From contig JAKCOZ010000007.1 of the NCBI GenBank assembly GCA_022605955.1, positions 11,103,501-11,167,500 of the forward strand: a DNA stretch of 64,000 bases, read 5' to 3'. Position numbers and translations under genes: made by a program. Origin of the DNA: Rallus limicola. Its lineage: Eukaryota > Chordata > Aves > Gruiformes > Rallidae. How positions within the stretch are numbered: the stretch's first letter is position 1; each line of letters begins with the position of its first letter. Positions 46,101-57,187 of the stretch are shown here, in pieces. The notes below the pieces were generated by a model. It made no database searches. It saw nothing but the letters and a program-made list of their open reading frames with translations, and had not been told where the DNA came from.

Positions 46101-48461
46101 GCTGAAGGAGTTTCATGGAGAAGGGAAAAAAAAAAACAAAAAAAGAGGAAAATATGACTTGCCGTGACTGTCTGCCCATTTCCAGCATTCCTGACATACT
46201 TTTTGCTGCCTTTTCTCCTCTGATGAGAGCGATGCTTGCTTTTGCTAATGACACAACACATGTTTGTCTAAACTCGATTATTTTGACTCTTTTGGAAAAA
46301 GGCCTGGCTTACATGTAGGAGGATCCCAAAGAGACTCCTGTCAACCTGAGGAGCTCACTGGCGCTGAGGTGTCTGACTCACTGTCGGCCTTGTACTTTGT
46401 GTTCTTGGGATAAAGCAGTGTATAATTTGGATTTTGCTCTTGCCAGTATCTGTTTGTTTTGAGCAGGCCACGTGAGTTTAGTAAAAAATAGAGCTGGTCA
46501 GTTGTATGCCTTAAAGGACAGGGCTGGTTGTGTGGAGTTGGTGAAACTAAAATAGATGCATTTTTAGGACTCTTCGGCAGTTAAACTGGTCAGAGCGCAC
46601 CAAAGGTTTGGGTGAGGAGGCTGGACAGAAAAGGGTGGTGTCCGTTAGGAAGTAGAAGCTAACCACTGCTAATATAAAACGATTCTCTACCTGTGGCCCT
46701 GAATCTGTGCTTTAAAGTCTTTGTGGGTGACCTGGGAAATTTTCCATTCACTTCTCTTGGTGTATGTTTTGACCTGCCTCCTACCTGAACATTAGCACTC
46801 CAGCCTGCTATAGGTTTCTGTTCCAAGAACAAGAGAAAGACAGTACATTTACGTAAAAAACCCCAATGGGATCTGCTTTTATGCACTAGTCATCAGTAGT
46901 TCTTTCGGTTTTGCTCTTTGTTTTCCATTTGCCAGATCTTGGAGCAGTGAAAAGGCCTGCTACCATGCAAGCAGGACCCTTGGGGAGCAAAATATTTAGA
47001 AGAGCTGAGGATTTTTTTGAGCGGCTGGAAGAAATAGAAGCATGGGGAAAGTCACATTTCTCTTTCTGAGCAGGCCCCAGAAACATAATATCCTGTTGCT
47101 GGGATTCATTATGCTCTAGCAAGTTGTTGCAAGCTTCTGAGTAGTCTGTTCCTACGTAATTCTGTGTAAAACACTTTTATTGGCAAATGGCGATCCTATA
47201 AAACTAATTCATTTCAAAGTTGGATTTCCTTTTCTCCTCTTTTTTCTTCATCTCATGATCTTTGCTGTTTATCTGAACGTAAATCTAGTCAATGGGTTAA
47301 CCCATCTGGCAGCATACTCAACTAAAAGTTGAGGGTCAGGTGCAGCAACTAGCATTCCAAGTAGGTGGACTAATCTACAGAAAAGTTCCCCTTCTGGTAC
47401 TGAAAACCTAGCTGAAATTTTATAAAGCATATTGAAATAAACAACAACAACAAAAAAACCCTGGAGGTCTTTTTATTTGAAAAGAGCCCAGATTGGAAAG
47501 GACTGTCGTGAAAGATCCATGTTCACAGATGCTAACATCTGTCAGAATGTTTTTTGTGGCTGACTTAAATCTGTTTACAGCATTCCATTTGTTTTTTTTG
47601 TGTTGGGTGGTGTTTTTTTTTTCAACAAAACATTTTAAATGGAATGGTCATAAATGCAAGTTTTTAAAAATTACATTATGTTTCTGGGATGTGATTTTTC
47701 AAGTGAGAAATAAACAGGAAATAGGTAACTGAAGTGCAGTAGAGAGTACTCCATAAGCTAGAATCTTTCTTCAAGTTCCCCTTTTCAGATCCTTCTCAGA
47801 AGTGAAGATACGTGCTTTTAATATTTTTGCAAAGTAGTCTAATTGCTTCTTGACAGACTTGTAATAGTTCTCCTAACAGCTGTGGCTCAAGGTCTAGTAA
47901 CCTGCTTCTGCTTTGAAGTCTCTATTCAATCTATTTATTTATTTATTTATTTATTTGTATTCAGAGCCAAGACTCCCTGATACTTGGATTATTCCCTTTT
48001 GCCTCCACCCTGCTCTATTTGTAATTCTCAAACCAGAGCCACCAAAACAGAGGGTAAGAGCAAAAGACTGTTGGAAAAACAGCTTTGGTATCACATTTTC
48101 CAGCTAAGACCTGAAATTTTGTTATATATTTAACACTGTAGCTTCCCCGTGCTGCTGCCCAGATAGCCCTTGAAAAGTTTGTTTTCTCTGCTGCTGGTGC
48201 TGCAGACGGGTAGATGGAACTTGGGCTTCTTCCAGTGCCACTGCAGCACAACAGTTTGTTAATTTGACATTATCGTTTATTTTGCAGTGCTAAATATTTA
48301 CATAATCTTATTCTGTCCAAGGGCAAGGTGAAAGCACCGTTATCTGATATACTCTGTACAAAGGAAAAAAAGGACCCCTCAACATGCATCACCCTTTTTC
48401 GGCCCTGCACCAGAAATAGGCCATTAAAGATTTTGCCATTGTCCTAAAGTGCATCAGGGCA
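43164..48461. other. Large non-coding interval, probable intron
   Basis: About 5.3 kb, AT-rich, with an ATTT microsatellite at 47932-47956. Short open frames at 44409-44618, 45903-46157 and 46115-46318 have no splice context. No CR1 or LTR recognised. Confidence 0.5.
47932..47956 (+). repeat. (TATT)n microsatellite
   Basis: A perfect tetranucleotide TATT/ATTT array of about six units. Confidence 0.95.
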
Positions 48462-48860
48462 ATGCCAAAATTTGCTGATAGAGGAGAGGTTCTCAGGAAA
48501 ACAGTAGCCATCACAGGCCGTGCAGGTCCCAGTATGCATCTAGGGAAAAGGGGACAATGGTTTCTAGCTTTTATTTCCTCCATACTCAGCTACTTAAGAC
48601 TGATCAGTAAAGTGCCCATATGTTCACAGAAGATAGTCACACCTTCCCCCAAACCTTTTGATGGTCACAGAGGAGGAGTAGCTCTACTTATTACTGTATT
48701 CCCTATGATAGAGAAATTGCAGAGATATGTAAATAACATAGAGAGACAGATAAATGGTGTAGAAGTATCATTATGTAGAGTTGTGTGTTCACCACCTTGT
48801 AATCATACTGTTTCACACCTTCCAAACCTGATGAATGGGTATAGGGCTTTAGAAAGCTGA
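48462..48860 (+). other. 132-codon ATG-initiated open frame, origin unknown
   Basis: This is the longest ATG-started frame outside CR1 and low-complexity DNA. It starts ATGCCAAAATTTGC and ends in TGA after 132 codons. Features are a basic start (RGEVLRKTVAITGRAG), a hydrophobic-aromatic segment (QWFLAFISSILSYLRL), VALLITVFPMIEKLQ, and a Cys-containing part (VSLCRVVCSPPCNHTV). I do not recognise it. Codon use is AT-rich and ambiguous, and there are no splice signals or close promoter motifs. An old retroelement or retroviral coding relic is possible because other frames stay open just downstream (to about 49060), but no LTR, primer-binding site or poly-purine tract is visible nearby. Chance remains a fair explanation. 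Confidence 0.25.
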
Positions 48861-49759
48861 GGAAGCTTCATTGCACCTGAACACCTCATTTCCAATTGTG
48901 CTGTTTTATGGCTGTATCCACCCAACTGATTGTCTTCAAGGGAATATGTAAATAGGGGGAATGGGAAGAGTGAGGTGGTCCCCTGTATGTTCTCTTGTAG
49001 TGGAGACCAGTCAAGGGAGTAGAAAGCAAACAATTTGAACAGGTAATTTTCCAGTCCTAGAGCCACAATCAAGGTATGTGCTGTTGTGAGTTGTCTGGTT
49101 TAAGCCAGGAATAGTAATTTTCCAGCACCTGTTATTTGTCAAGAATTATTCTAAGATGGCCTGCATAAAAGGTATGGAATCTATCCCTTGGTTTTGACCT
49201 TTCTTCCCCTTGAATTTTTGTATCTCTGAAAGTTATGTGGTTGACAAAACTGAGAGCAGAAATTGTCCATGTGTTTTACACCTCCACTACAAGACTTCAG
49301 TCCTGACCCGGAGGAAGTGCTAAAGTCATACTAGAGTCCTCTGAAACTTTTGTAAAAGCCAGACTGTGTCTCTGGGATTTGTTTTCCTGCTACCATGTTA
49401 CAGGAGCCAAGGACCATGAGCAGTGATAAATGTTATAGATGCCTAGATGGACACACACTGAGCTTATTCTTGGGAGAGAAATTTAACTACTTAAATATTG
49501 CACAGAATTTCTGTGCAACTTGGTGGGGGGGTGGGTAACACTCTTTGTATGCATAGCCTTAAGTATCTGGGCACGGGTCAGCATTTAATACAGTAGCAGA
49601 TTTCTGAAAAGGGGGATTCTTGGAAATAACTTTTTGTCATAAGCTTTGTAAAAGCTTCTGTTTGGATATAACAAATCAGTACTCCTTGGAAAGGTGTCAC
49701 AACCATACTCTGACGAAGGAAGAAAGAGGTCTTTTGTCCCAAAGAGTGTACAGCCAGGA

Positions 49760-49803
49760 CTACATGGTTTTAAAATTATGACCTACATGGTTTTAAAATT
49801 ATG
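49760..49803 (+). repeat. 23-bp tandem duplication
   Basis: CTACATGGTTTTAAAATTATG followed by AC occupies 49760-49782. The first 21 bases are repeated exactly at 49783-49803. Confidence 0.93.
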
Positions 49804-50039
49804 GGCACTCTAGAATGAGTTCAAGATCGACTTTGAAAGGGACAGTCTTGTTGGGACACAGGCCTGCACGTCTGTATCTTATGCTTGAACACACTTTCTT
49901 TTATAGAATACAAAAGATTTAAGATACTGCAAGCAATACGAATAAAATTAAGCTCCCCGGAGGAGACAATCTTAAGTAGGTCTTTCAATTAGCATTGTGG
50001 TTTGCAATTGGTATGTAACTTAAAATACCCTTAACACAG

Positions 50040-50260
50040 ATATCTCATGCTCAGGTGCCAGGCCCGACCGGCTGCAGTGCCCGCTGATTTTGTCCCATTT
50101 CTCGAAGCGAAAGGCAGGCAGCAGCATGGGGCTGGGTAGGGATCCGCTACAGGCCGCACCAAAATCCTCAAATGCATTTCGGTTAACGCCCTTGACCCCC
50201 TCTGTTTGTCTAAACGGGACTTCATGGGGTTTGGAGAAGAACGTACTCCTCAAGCGATAA
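50040..50260. promoter_or_regulatory. CpG-richer patch of unknown role
   Basis: About twelve CpG lie in 220 bp (GCCCGACCGG, TCTCGAAGCGAAAG, GATCCGC, GGCCGC, TTTCGG, AACGCCC, AAACGGG, GAACGTAC, AAGCGAT) in otherwise CpG-poor DNA. Two minus-strand frames cover it, one open for 77 codons. It may be an unmethylated regulatory element or a young coding-derived insert. Nothing decisive is visible. Confidence 0.25.
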
Positions 50261-51498
50261 AAGTGAGGACTGGAGTGGAATGGTACTTGAGAGTTCTAGT
50301 TATTTTTGTAATTTTACAGTAAGAAAGGAGGAAATGATTCACCTGACACTGCCTGATACGTGGTCAAAATGATTTTGTAACTCACTGAAATTAGATACCT
50401 GATTTGAGGCCTGTGTCTGGCCACAGTGTGAGCACCTCTGGACAACCCAACCCACCTTACAGATGCTTAATGTGAGGACTGAACACAAAATACATCTCGG
50501 AGAGGTTTCACATTTCAATGGACCGTGAATGATGTCTGAAGTTGCAGAGTGTAGTATTTAGCCATATTTGTGCTTTGGGCTGCATTTCATTTGTTATCAC
50601 ACAATAATGGGATTTTATATCCGTCTTTTAAAAATTACTTCTCTGTATCAGCTGTTTCCCAACTCTGGCACTCTTACTTTTGGTGGTATGCCAGTCACTG
50701 AGAAGGATCTCACAGAAGCAGCTCCAGATCCCTGCCCTTCTGGAGGTGCTAATCTGAGTCATCGGGCAGTTACCACCAGCCAACTGTAAATATCTCTTGC
50801 AGCTGCTAACTCCAGCTCGAAAGCACTTACTGATCTGTGCAACTAGAGGTGGAAGGGCTACATCTGAGAGCTGACTTCATGCAACCACCCGAGAGTAGAG
50901 CGAGGGTACTGGTGGCTCCTAGTAGCCTTTCTTGTGTCTGCAGCAGCTGAGGGAAGGAGGCAAAGGTGGAAGCTTTGCTGCAAGCAGGCTCTCCTTGGCT
51001 TTGTGCTGGGTCCTCTGCCCAGGAGGTTGTTGTCTGCCACTTTTCACATACACACACGCACAGATGGCAGGTAGGAGTGAAGATCCAGTGCAAGACACGG
51101 TGAATTCTCTACAGTGTCTCCACTTTCCCTACGGTTGTGCTGCAGTTTGACACGCGCTGTCACTGCATGATTTTGTCTTCTGTAACGCAGCATCATCCTT
51201 ACCAGAGAGTATGGCTTTAAGGAAATCATTACAAAAATAGAAAAAAACCCTGTATTTCTCAGTTATTTTGTAACTATTCTAGACCAAGGAAAGCCACGTA
51301 CTTCTGAGTACCTGCTGGCAGGTGGGATGTGACCCCCTTCCACAGCTGTGCAGTCATGGTCCCAATTCAGCACGTGCTGCAAGAACACCACCAAGGAGAC
51401 GTTCACTTCTGTTTCTGAGTGAACAAACAAGGGAACTGCAAAGAATGCACCATTAGCAAGGTGGGATAAGAGATTGCACTGGAGTTCCAGCTTTGTGA

Positions 51499-51509
51499 GG
51501 GGGGGGGGG
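51499..51509 (+). repeat. 11-G homopolymer
   Basis: Eleven consecutive G on the plus strand, followed by TTAGG and further G-rich DNA. A likely length-variable site. Confidence 0.9.
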
Positions 51510-52758
51510 TTAGGAAGTGAGGTAGGAAGTGGGATGCAGGGGACCATGTGGTAGGTCATGGGAGAAGGAAGTAATCTGTGGAGCTGAGGTCTTCATATGA
51601 GAGTGGTCATAAGGTATTAAAGTACTATTTTGTGCAAGTTACCTTTCTGTCTGTCCATTAATATCTCTTGAGCCTATGTAGTTCTGCTATGGATCTTGTC
51701 TCTGAGGCAGCAACTTTTGCCACTGTTGAACCCAAATATGATCTAGTTATGACAGCTACAGATGTTCTTGCCTTTGTCCCGTAACAATGGGATTATGGAT
51801 TTTCTCCTGCCTCTGAGCAAATGCCAGCATTTGTGAATTCTCTTTTGACATGAGGAAAACTGTTCAAGGAAATCATTTGATTGGAACAGCAATTTATGTC
51901 ACATCTTCAATACAGAGCTATAAATTAACTGACCACGGTAACATAATGTAAATGGGAAGTGGAAGAGCTTTGTTAGCAAGAACATTTAGTGCCCAGTCTC
52001 AGTGCAAAAGTGTTTTCAATTTCTTTCCTTCTGTTTGATTTTAAGTGCTTACTTCCTTTGCAAGGGAGCTGAAAACTGCCAAAACTTTCTTGCTCCAACC
52101 TGGGCTGTTCAGAAGTATCTGTGGTAGGAGCTCATCTTTACCTTGGTGTTTCCATGTATCTGAGTCATCATCTGTATTTGAAGTGCCAGGGTATGGGGGA
52201 GAGTTGTAGCAGTAAGATACTGACAAAGCAGGCATCTGAAGTGGATGCCTGGAAAATTGGTTCTCTGGCTGTTTTCCCTTCCACACTGTAAGTTGGAAGG
52301 GACTCTGCTAAAGTCATGGATATGGAAGAAAGGAGCTGTAAATCACATTATAAGCAGGAAGTAGAAGGGGGAGAGAACTCAAAGCAAAAGAGAGGTGCCA
52401 CGACCACCTCTAATTTGGAGATTGTCACTTCAACAAATGAACAAACTGCAAGCAGGTAATTTATTTTGAAATGCTGCAAGGGGCTGTGCTGTGTATGTGA
52501 GATTTAGGAAACTCCTGCGTAGCCAAATGGATTATATTCCAGCCTTTGTTTGATTCCCGTTAAAAACGAAGAAGCTGGATTTGGGGATGACTGACATGGC
52601 TGCAGTTTCTGTTTGGATGGTGCAAATCAGGGGAAATTAAAGATTAATGCATTGGACAGAATCGTGAGAATGAAGAATCACGATCCTTGGAAATAAGAAT
52701 TTTATTTTTTTTTAAATGTACTTTGAGAGTTTAAACTTTCTAAGTGAAGAACCCAAAG

Positions 52759-52788
52759 TTTTGTCAGCCTCTTAAGAGGCTGACAAAA
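52759..52788. repeat. Perfect 30-bp palindrome
   Basis: TTTTGTCAGCCTCTT at 52759-52773 is followed directly, with no spacer, by its exact reverse complement at 52774-52788. The centre is CTTAAG. On either strand this makes a 15-bp stem. The T-flanked stem superficially resembles a bacterial terminator but has no such role in this genome. Confidence 0.97.
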
Positions 52789-52991
52789 AGATTTCCTCTT
52801 TAAAAATGAAAAAGAAAAAAAATCCGTGTAGGATTCTTACTTACTGGTGGGACTTCAGAAGCTGAGGTGTTAAGGTACTCGTCCAGTATTTTGAAATGGG
52901 AAATAAGTTTGAAAACAAAGAGTAAGTACTGTTCTATGTTTTACATGCTTCTAAGACTCCCCTTTTTCTTGTAAGGTGGGTTAATGTTCAG

Positions 52992-53142
52992 ACCACGCTG
53001 GCTTGTGACAATTGTCAGGAACCAGCAAATAGAAGACTGGAGGGTTCATCTCTGTCTGAGGTCACCTGCTGAAGAAATGCACAGAAACAGCGACAATGTG
53101 CCTGTTTTCAGGTCAAGACTAATAACCATTTTAAAACAGCAG
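52992..53142 (+). CDS. Probable third exon of the plus-strand gene
   Basis: A pyrimidine-rich region (CTCCCCTTTTTCTTGTAAGG) leads to GGTTAATGTTCAG, with AG at 52990-52991. One base completes a codon, 50 codons follow, and the end CAG|GTAGGC (GT at 53143-53144) is phase 0. The single leading base is exactly what the two spare bases of the 42916-43163 exon require. Codons look coding-like. Peptide landmarks are WLVTIVRNQQIEDWRVHL, LRSPAEEMHRNSDNV and RSRLITILKQQ. An alternative donor, TTTTCAG|GTCAAG, would end it at 53111. The frame stays open past the donor to a stop near 53250, so an intron-retained or shorter form cannot be excluded. About 9.8 kb separate it from the previous exon. Confidence 0.45.
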
Positions 53143-53639
53143 GTAGGCAGTCCAGTAGTCAAAGAATACGGAGGAATGTGTGCATGGCTGGATAAAATAG
53201 CCGAATCTCGTCACACTTCAGGATCATCACGTTTCTGCCTCCATTTGTAACCTTGGAGTTGAATGCATCCTCTTTTCCATTAAATAGATCGAGTTTTATT
53301 TTTTTTTCCCCCTGTATATGTACTGAATAAATCCCAGTCTCTTTTTTTTCCCTGCCATTTTGTTTTATGGTGGACACCATGAAAAGATAAATCCCGTACT
53401 AAGCTTCGAGAGCACGCAGAACTCTGAAAGCTGAAGTGTCTTTTCTCTGCTCCGTGTGTGTCACCGAGTGCATTATTTATTATAGCCAAATTCAGAACAG
53501 CAGCACGGCAAAGCAAAGCAATATTACAGCAGGACAGAGCAATATATCCTAAGAATCAGGCTGTGTTCCGCTTCAGTGCCGACTGACATTTTTATGCCCA
53601 TAGGTCAGTCCCTTGGTTACTGGGTATTTCCTTCCTTTA
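53143..53639. other. Non-coding stretch
   Basis: About 500 bp following the candidate exon. Poly-T tracts at about 53299-53308 and 53342-53349. No further element recognised. Confidence 0.5.
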
Positions 53640-53910
53640 TCCCGAACCATCGCTGAAAGCTCAGGGCTCCGGGTTGCGGGAGGATTCGCTGGGTGAGCCG
53701 GGTGGGCCACGTGGTTTGTCTCTCCCCCCCCCCCCCCCCCCCCTTTCCACTGCGTTTCCCTCCCCCCCTCCCTTAAAGCTCAGTGTGTCTCCGCACACGC
53801 TGTTCGGTAAACAAACTTTGGAGGAACCAGAGCGAGCTGGTTCAGAGCAGCCAGTTCATTCACACAGACCACTTGGAAAGTGATGCCTTTGCGCAGCCTT
53901 GACGTACGGG
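53640..53910. promoter_or_regulatory. CpG-moderate patch with 20-C run, E-box and forkhead site
   Basis: CpG and GC rise here. Visible elements are a CACGTG E-box at 53708-53713 (within CCACGTGG), an uninterrupted run of 20 C at 53724-53743 with further C-rich DNA, a forkhead-type GTAAACAAAC at 53807-53816, and several CpG up to TTGACGTACGGG. It resembles a weak internal promoter or enhancer. The C-run can form an i-motif, and its complement a G-quadruplex. No start codon context or TATA box makes the case firm. Confidence 0.35.
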
Positions 53911-55220
53911 CTGGGGGAAGTGGAGAAGTTAGTATTTATGTTTTCATTAATGCTTTTTATAGCCGCTTGCCAGCTGTAGCTAGTTAACATTAGCCTAGGA
54001 CATCTATTAGCGTGCAGACCTCTTACGCAGGATAAAGGGCTTCTGATGGAAACAGAGTTGTTACTCATGGTCCTCATGGCTGTGTGTTTACATGACGGCT
54101 GTTTGTGCTGACATAGGATATATATTAGAACAGCATGCACCTTTTTAACGAACAAATCTTGCTGGATCCAAGGGAATTTTGTGTTAAAAACTTTTAGTGT
54201 AGCATATCCTAAGATCTGCATCTTTAAATGGCTCTTTGCTTGTTTGAAAGCTATTCTTTTTAAGTAGCGCTTTGCAGCTACGCAGATACAAAAGAAAAGG
54301 ATTTTCTCTTTGGCTTTTAGGATGGGTCAGGAATAAGCAGTATTCCTGCAAGTCTTGAACACACCAGTTTGGACTGCTACATTTTTTGCTGTGAATGATG
54401 TAACTGGCTGGCAGTAGCACAGGGTGAATTGGACCTAAGGGTTTGGCCCAGAGGAATTGATGGCTCAGCTATCCTTCTCTGGTTTCTCCCAGTTCTTGCT
54501 TTTTCTTTTTTTCTTTTTTTTTTTTCCTTTCCCTCTTCTGGAAGATGGTTAGTCAGAAGGGTATTTAAAAATAAATAACAAAAGCAACTGCAAAACAGAG
54601 AATGAGGAAAGCAGAAGAAGTGCTGTTTTTAGAGCTCCAGTATGACAAGCACAATGGGCTCTGACATTTGTGTCAATGAGACACACTTTTTTCTTGGTCA
54701 GTCAGTGTTCCCCAAACAGTTCTGGTAGGTCTGCTCATCAAGGCAATGGCAGAGGCACCTGAGGAAGAAATAGTAAATTTTGTCTATCTTCTGCTTCGCA
54801 TTTCTGTAGAAGCTACAGAATGAGCTTCTTTTCTTTGTCACAGCTAATTTAGTCATTTTAATAGTTAAAGCTTTGGAATAGAAAGTTTCAGGACTGCTTT
54901 CCCTCTCAAGTTTTCTTCTCCCGAGGAAGGTGGATTGCACTGAAGACCATCCTTGCTATTCCCCTTCTTCCGAGGTCTTTTGCCTCTACTTGCAGTGTGT
55001 TTTACAGAGACTACAGAAGATTACTGAGCCATTTTAAAATGCCTCAGAATGAGTTTCCAGTCCTTATCTTTGTCACAGTCCCACTGATTGTCAGTGATGA
55101 ACTCTTCAAGTTGAGGGGAATTCAAAAAGGTCACTGTGAAAAGCTTTAGTTTGCCTTTTTAAGCCCAGCCACCTCATGAAAACATTGATTACATCAACCA
55201 TCATGATGTCAGAATGATAC
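53911..55220. other. Non-coding stretch
   Basis: About 1.3 kb of AT-rich DNA with T/C-rich tracts at about 54494-54530. No gene or repeat family recognised. Confidence 0.5.
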
Positions 55221-55631
55221 TGTTATGGTTCACAAAGAGAAGCTTTATAATGTGTGGTGGTTCAGCAGCAGCTGAGTACCACACACCTGCCCCCTGCTTA
55301 CCACTCCTCCCATAGTGGGATGGGGAGGAGAAGAAAAAACTCATGGTTTGGGATTGCAGTTTACTGGCACAGCAGAGGAAGAGGAAAATAGCAATACTTA
55401 GAATATGCAAAGCAGGTGACACACTGTGCAGTTTGCTCACCTGCAGAGCCCAGTGCCCAGCCTGACCCTCAGTAGCTTCCAGTCCTCCTCCCCAGCCAGC
55501 CCCCTTTCTATAGAGACCATGATGTCATATGGTATAGGATACCCCTTTGGCTAGTTTGGGTCAGCTGTCCTGAATGTATCACCTCCCCGCTTCTGGTGAC
55601 AAGGAACTCTATCCCAGCCAAAACCAGGACA
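55221..55631 (-). mobile_element. Solo LTR of an avian ERVL-like endogenous retrovirus, internally deleted
   Basis: On the plus strand it starts TGTTATGGTTCAC and GTTCAGCAGCAGCTGAGTAC, passes GGGATGGGGAGGAGAAGAAA, CATGATGTCATATGGTATAG, ACCCCTTTGGCTAGTTTGGG and TCAGCTGTCCTG, and ends AACTCTATCCCAGCCAAAAC CAGGACA. From recall, this matches the inverted form of a common avian LTR whose sense strand begins with TG and a GGTTTTGGCTGGGATAGAGTT block, so the insertion is on the minus strand. At about 411 bp it is shorter than the family; the region before GAACTCTATCCC seems to have lost roughly 150 bp. No internal retroviral sequence or primer-binding site adjoins it. The five flanking bases (GATAC and TAATG) do not form a target-site duplication, so the ends may be eroded. 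Confidence 0.85.
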
Positions 55632-57187
55632 TAATGCTATTCTTGTATTTTTGTAGCAGTGTCTGTATGTGAAACTGCTGAGGAGACCCAGATGCCAATG
55701 TCAACTCTCATGTCTTACCAAGACAAAAAGTTCAGGTTATCTCCCAAAATTGAATCACTTCTAATCTCCTGTTCAGATAAATGTCCTCCACCCAACCATT
55801 TAGGTACACCACCCTTAATGATCCACTTGAAAAGAATGTGACAAGCTCTTGAAAGGCCTGTGAGACCTTGGAAGCACAGCTCATGAATTATGCGTGTTCA
55901 GTGCCTACAGCTGTACCCTCATACTTACAGGTGGGAAAACTTCTATCAGCACTATCTGGATTTCCTTACAGAGCATGTTCTGTGCTTGGGCTCCATATTA
56001 CATTTACAAATGTGAGTCAAGGCTCAATTCATTCCAGTTTCTAAGTCAGCTAGTTTTTTGAGGGCCAGAAGAATAATTGCTGACTCAGGCGAAGTCAGAC
56101 TTTCTTCCTTTTAACATAAACCAGCAAAATTGTGCTGGAATGTTTTGCACCATTTGGTAAATCTGCTGGAGACTTTTGTTTGTTGTGATCTGATAGGAAA
56201 CATTTTTGCTCATATTTGCTTTCTCCTAAATGCTTTATAAGCATTTATGTATGTAGAATACGACCTACGCGGTGTCGCCACGTGCTGGCCCTTGGGCTTC
56301 TTTTGAATTGACTGTTCTGCCATTTTGGGCCCTTTCTCATTTGTGTCTGAAACTCAAACCTCTGTACAAAAACTTAGCTGGAGGAATGAGGAAAAGCAGT
56401 TTTGTCCAACAGAGTTTTCCCCAAAAGATGGTGGGAGTAGTTGGCGTTGTGCTGCTAGCTTTGGGTATTGTGGATGTAGATCAGTGTACCAGCTACTGTA
56501 TTACAGGACCATGTAGCCTAAAAGGCAGTGTCTTTCTCCACCAAACATTTTGCAAAGGTATTTTTAGTGTTTTCTCATCTCAAAGTTCCTCTGTGACATC
56601 TAATTTAGTATAGCTGCCTTTAACATAGCCAGATCTTGGCTGATCAGACCTTTCCCTGACTCAGTTGTCTTTAATGTATGGGCCTTGCTAGTTTTTCCAA
56701 TGTACAGAGAACATGTTTGGAGGCAAGGGGGCATTTCTGACCCTGGCAGGGCACCTGATTACAGCATGGATTTTCCCACTCCTCTAATGCAGTGGTGGTG
56801 TAGGACAGTACATAATTATCCCCTGCAACCAAGCAAAATCTTTTTGGTCAAATCTGGCAGGACTTTACCTCTGTTTGTTTGGGATTTTACTTTTTTATGT
56901 CTTTTTCTGATGGCTTGAGGATGGTCTTTTTCTTGGGACTTTTGTCCACGGCATCCTAATGAGGCACATGATACGTGGGAGGCATGGATAGGAGAGAGAT
57001 AAAGCTGCAATTTCTGTCATCAGGCAGTACTGGGTTGACAACTACTAATTTTATCTAATCTGTTCACCATATACCTTACTCCTTGTGTTGAGTCTGTTGC
57101 CAGAAAACTCCCTTGGCCCCTTTGCAAAATAGCTTAATGCATCTATTCTCGCTCTGTACATACATGTGTTATGTGAGTATATTTCAG
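55632..57187. other. Non-coding interval
   Basis: About 1.6 kb. An open segment from 55659 to 55841 follows an acceptor-like TATTTTTGTAG, but its phase does not fit the 52992 exon and it abuts the LTR. Frames at 56272-56613 and 56325-56516 overlap one another without coding bias. Confidence 0.45.

Larger units (their letters stand above)
48861..52991. other. Non-coding interval, probable intron
   Basis: About 4.1 kb. It includes a tandem duplication (49760-49803), a CpG-richer patch at about 50040-50260, an 11-G run at 51499-51509, and a perfect palindrome at 52759-52788. An open segment at 50654-50741 after CTCTGTATCAG does not match the phase of the 42916 exon. Confidence 0.45.

Noticed and set aside
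50654..50741. Exon-like segment between CTGTATCAG and GTGCTAATC
   Set aside because: Its phase does not follow the 42916-43163 exon, the donor is weak and nothing else supports it.
52287..52316. TTGGAAGGGACTC, resembling a CR1 3' end
   Set aside because: Only about 13 bases match and no tail or UTR context follows. Too short to call.
52759..52788. Stem followed by an A/T run resembling a rho-independent terminator
   Set aside because: The window is vertebrate nuclear DNA with introns and CR1 elements, so a bacterial terminator has no meaning here; kept only as a palindrome.
55657..55841. Exon-like segment after TATTTTTGTAG, 60 codons
   Set aside because: The phase does not match the 52992 exon and it directly abuts the LTR, so chance or LTR-flank sequence is more likely.
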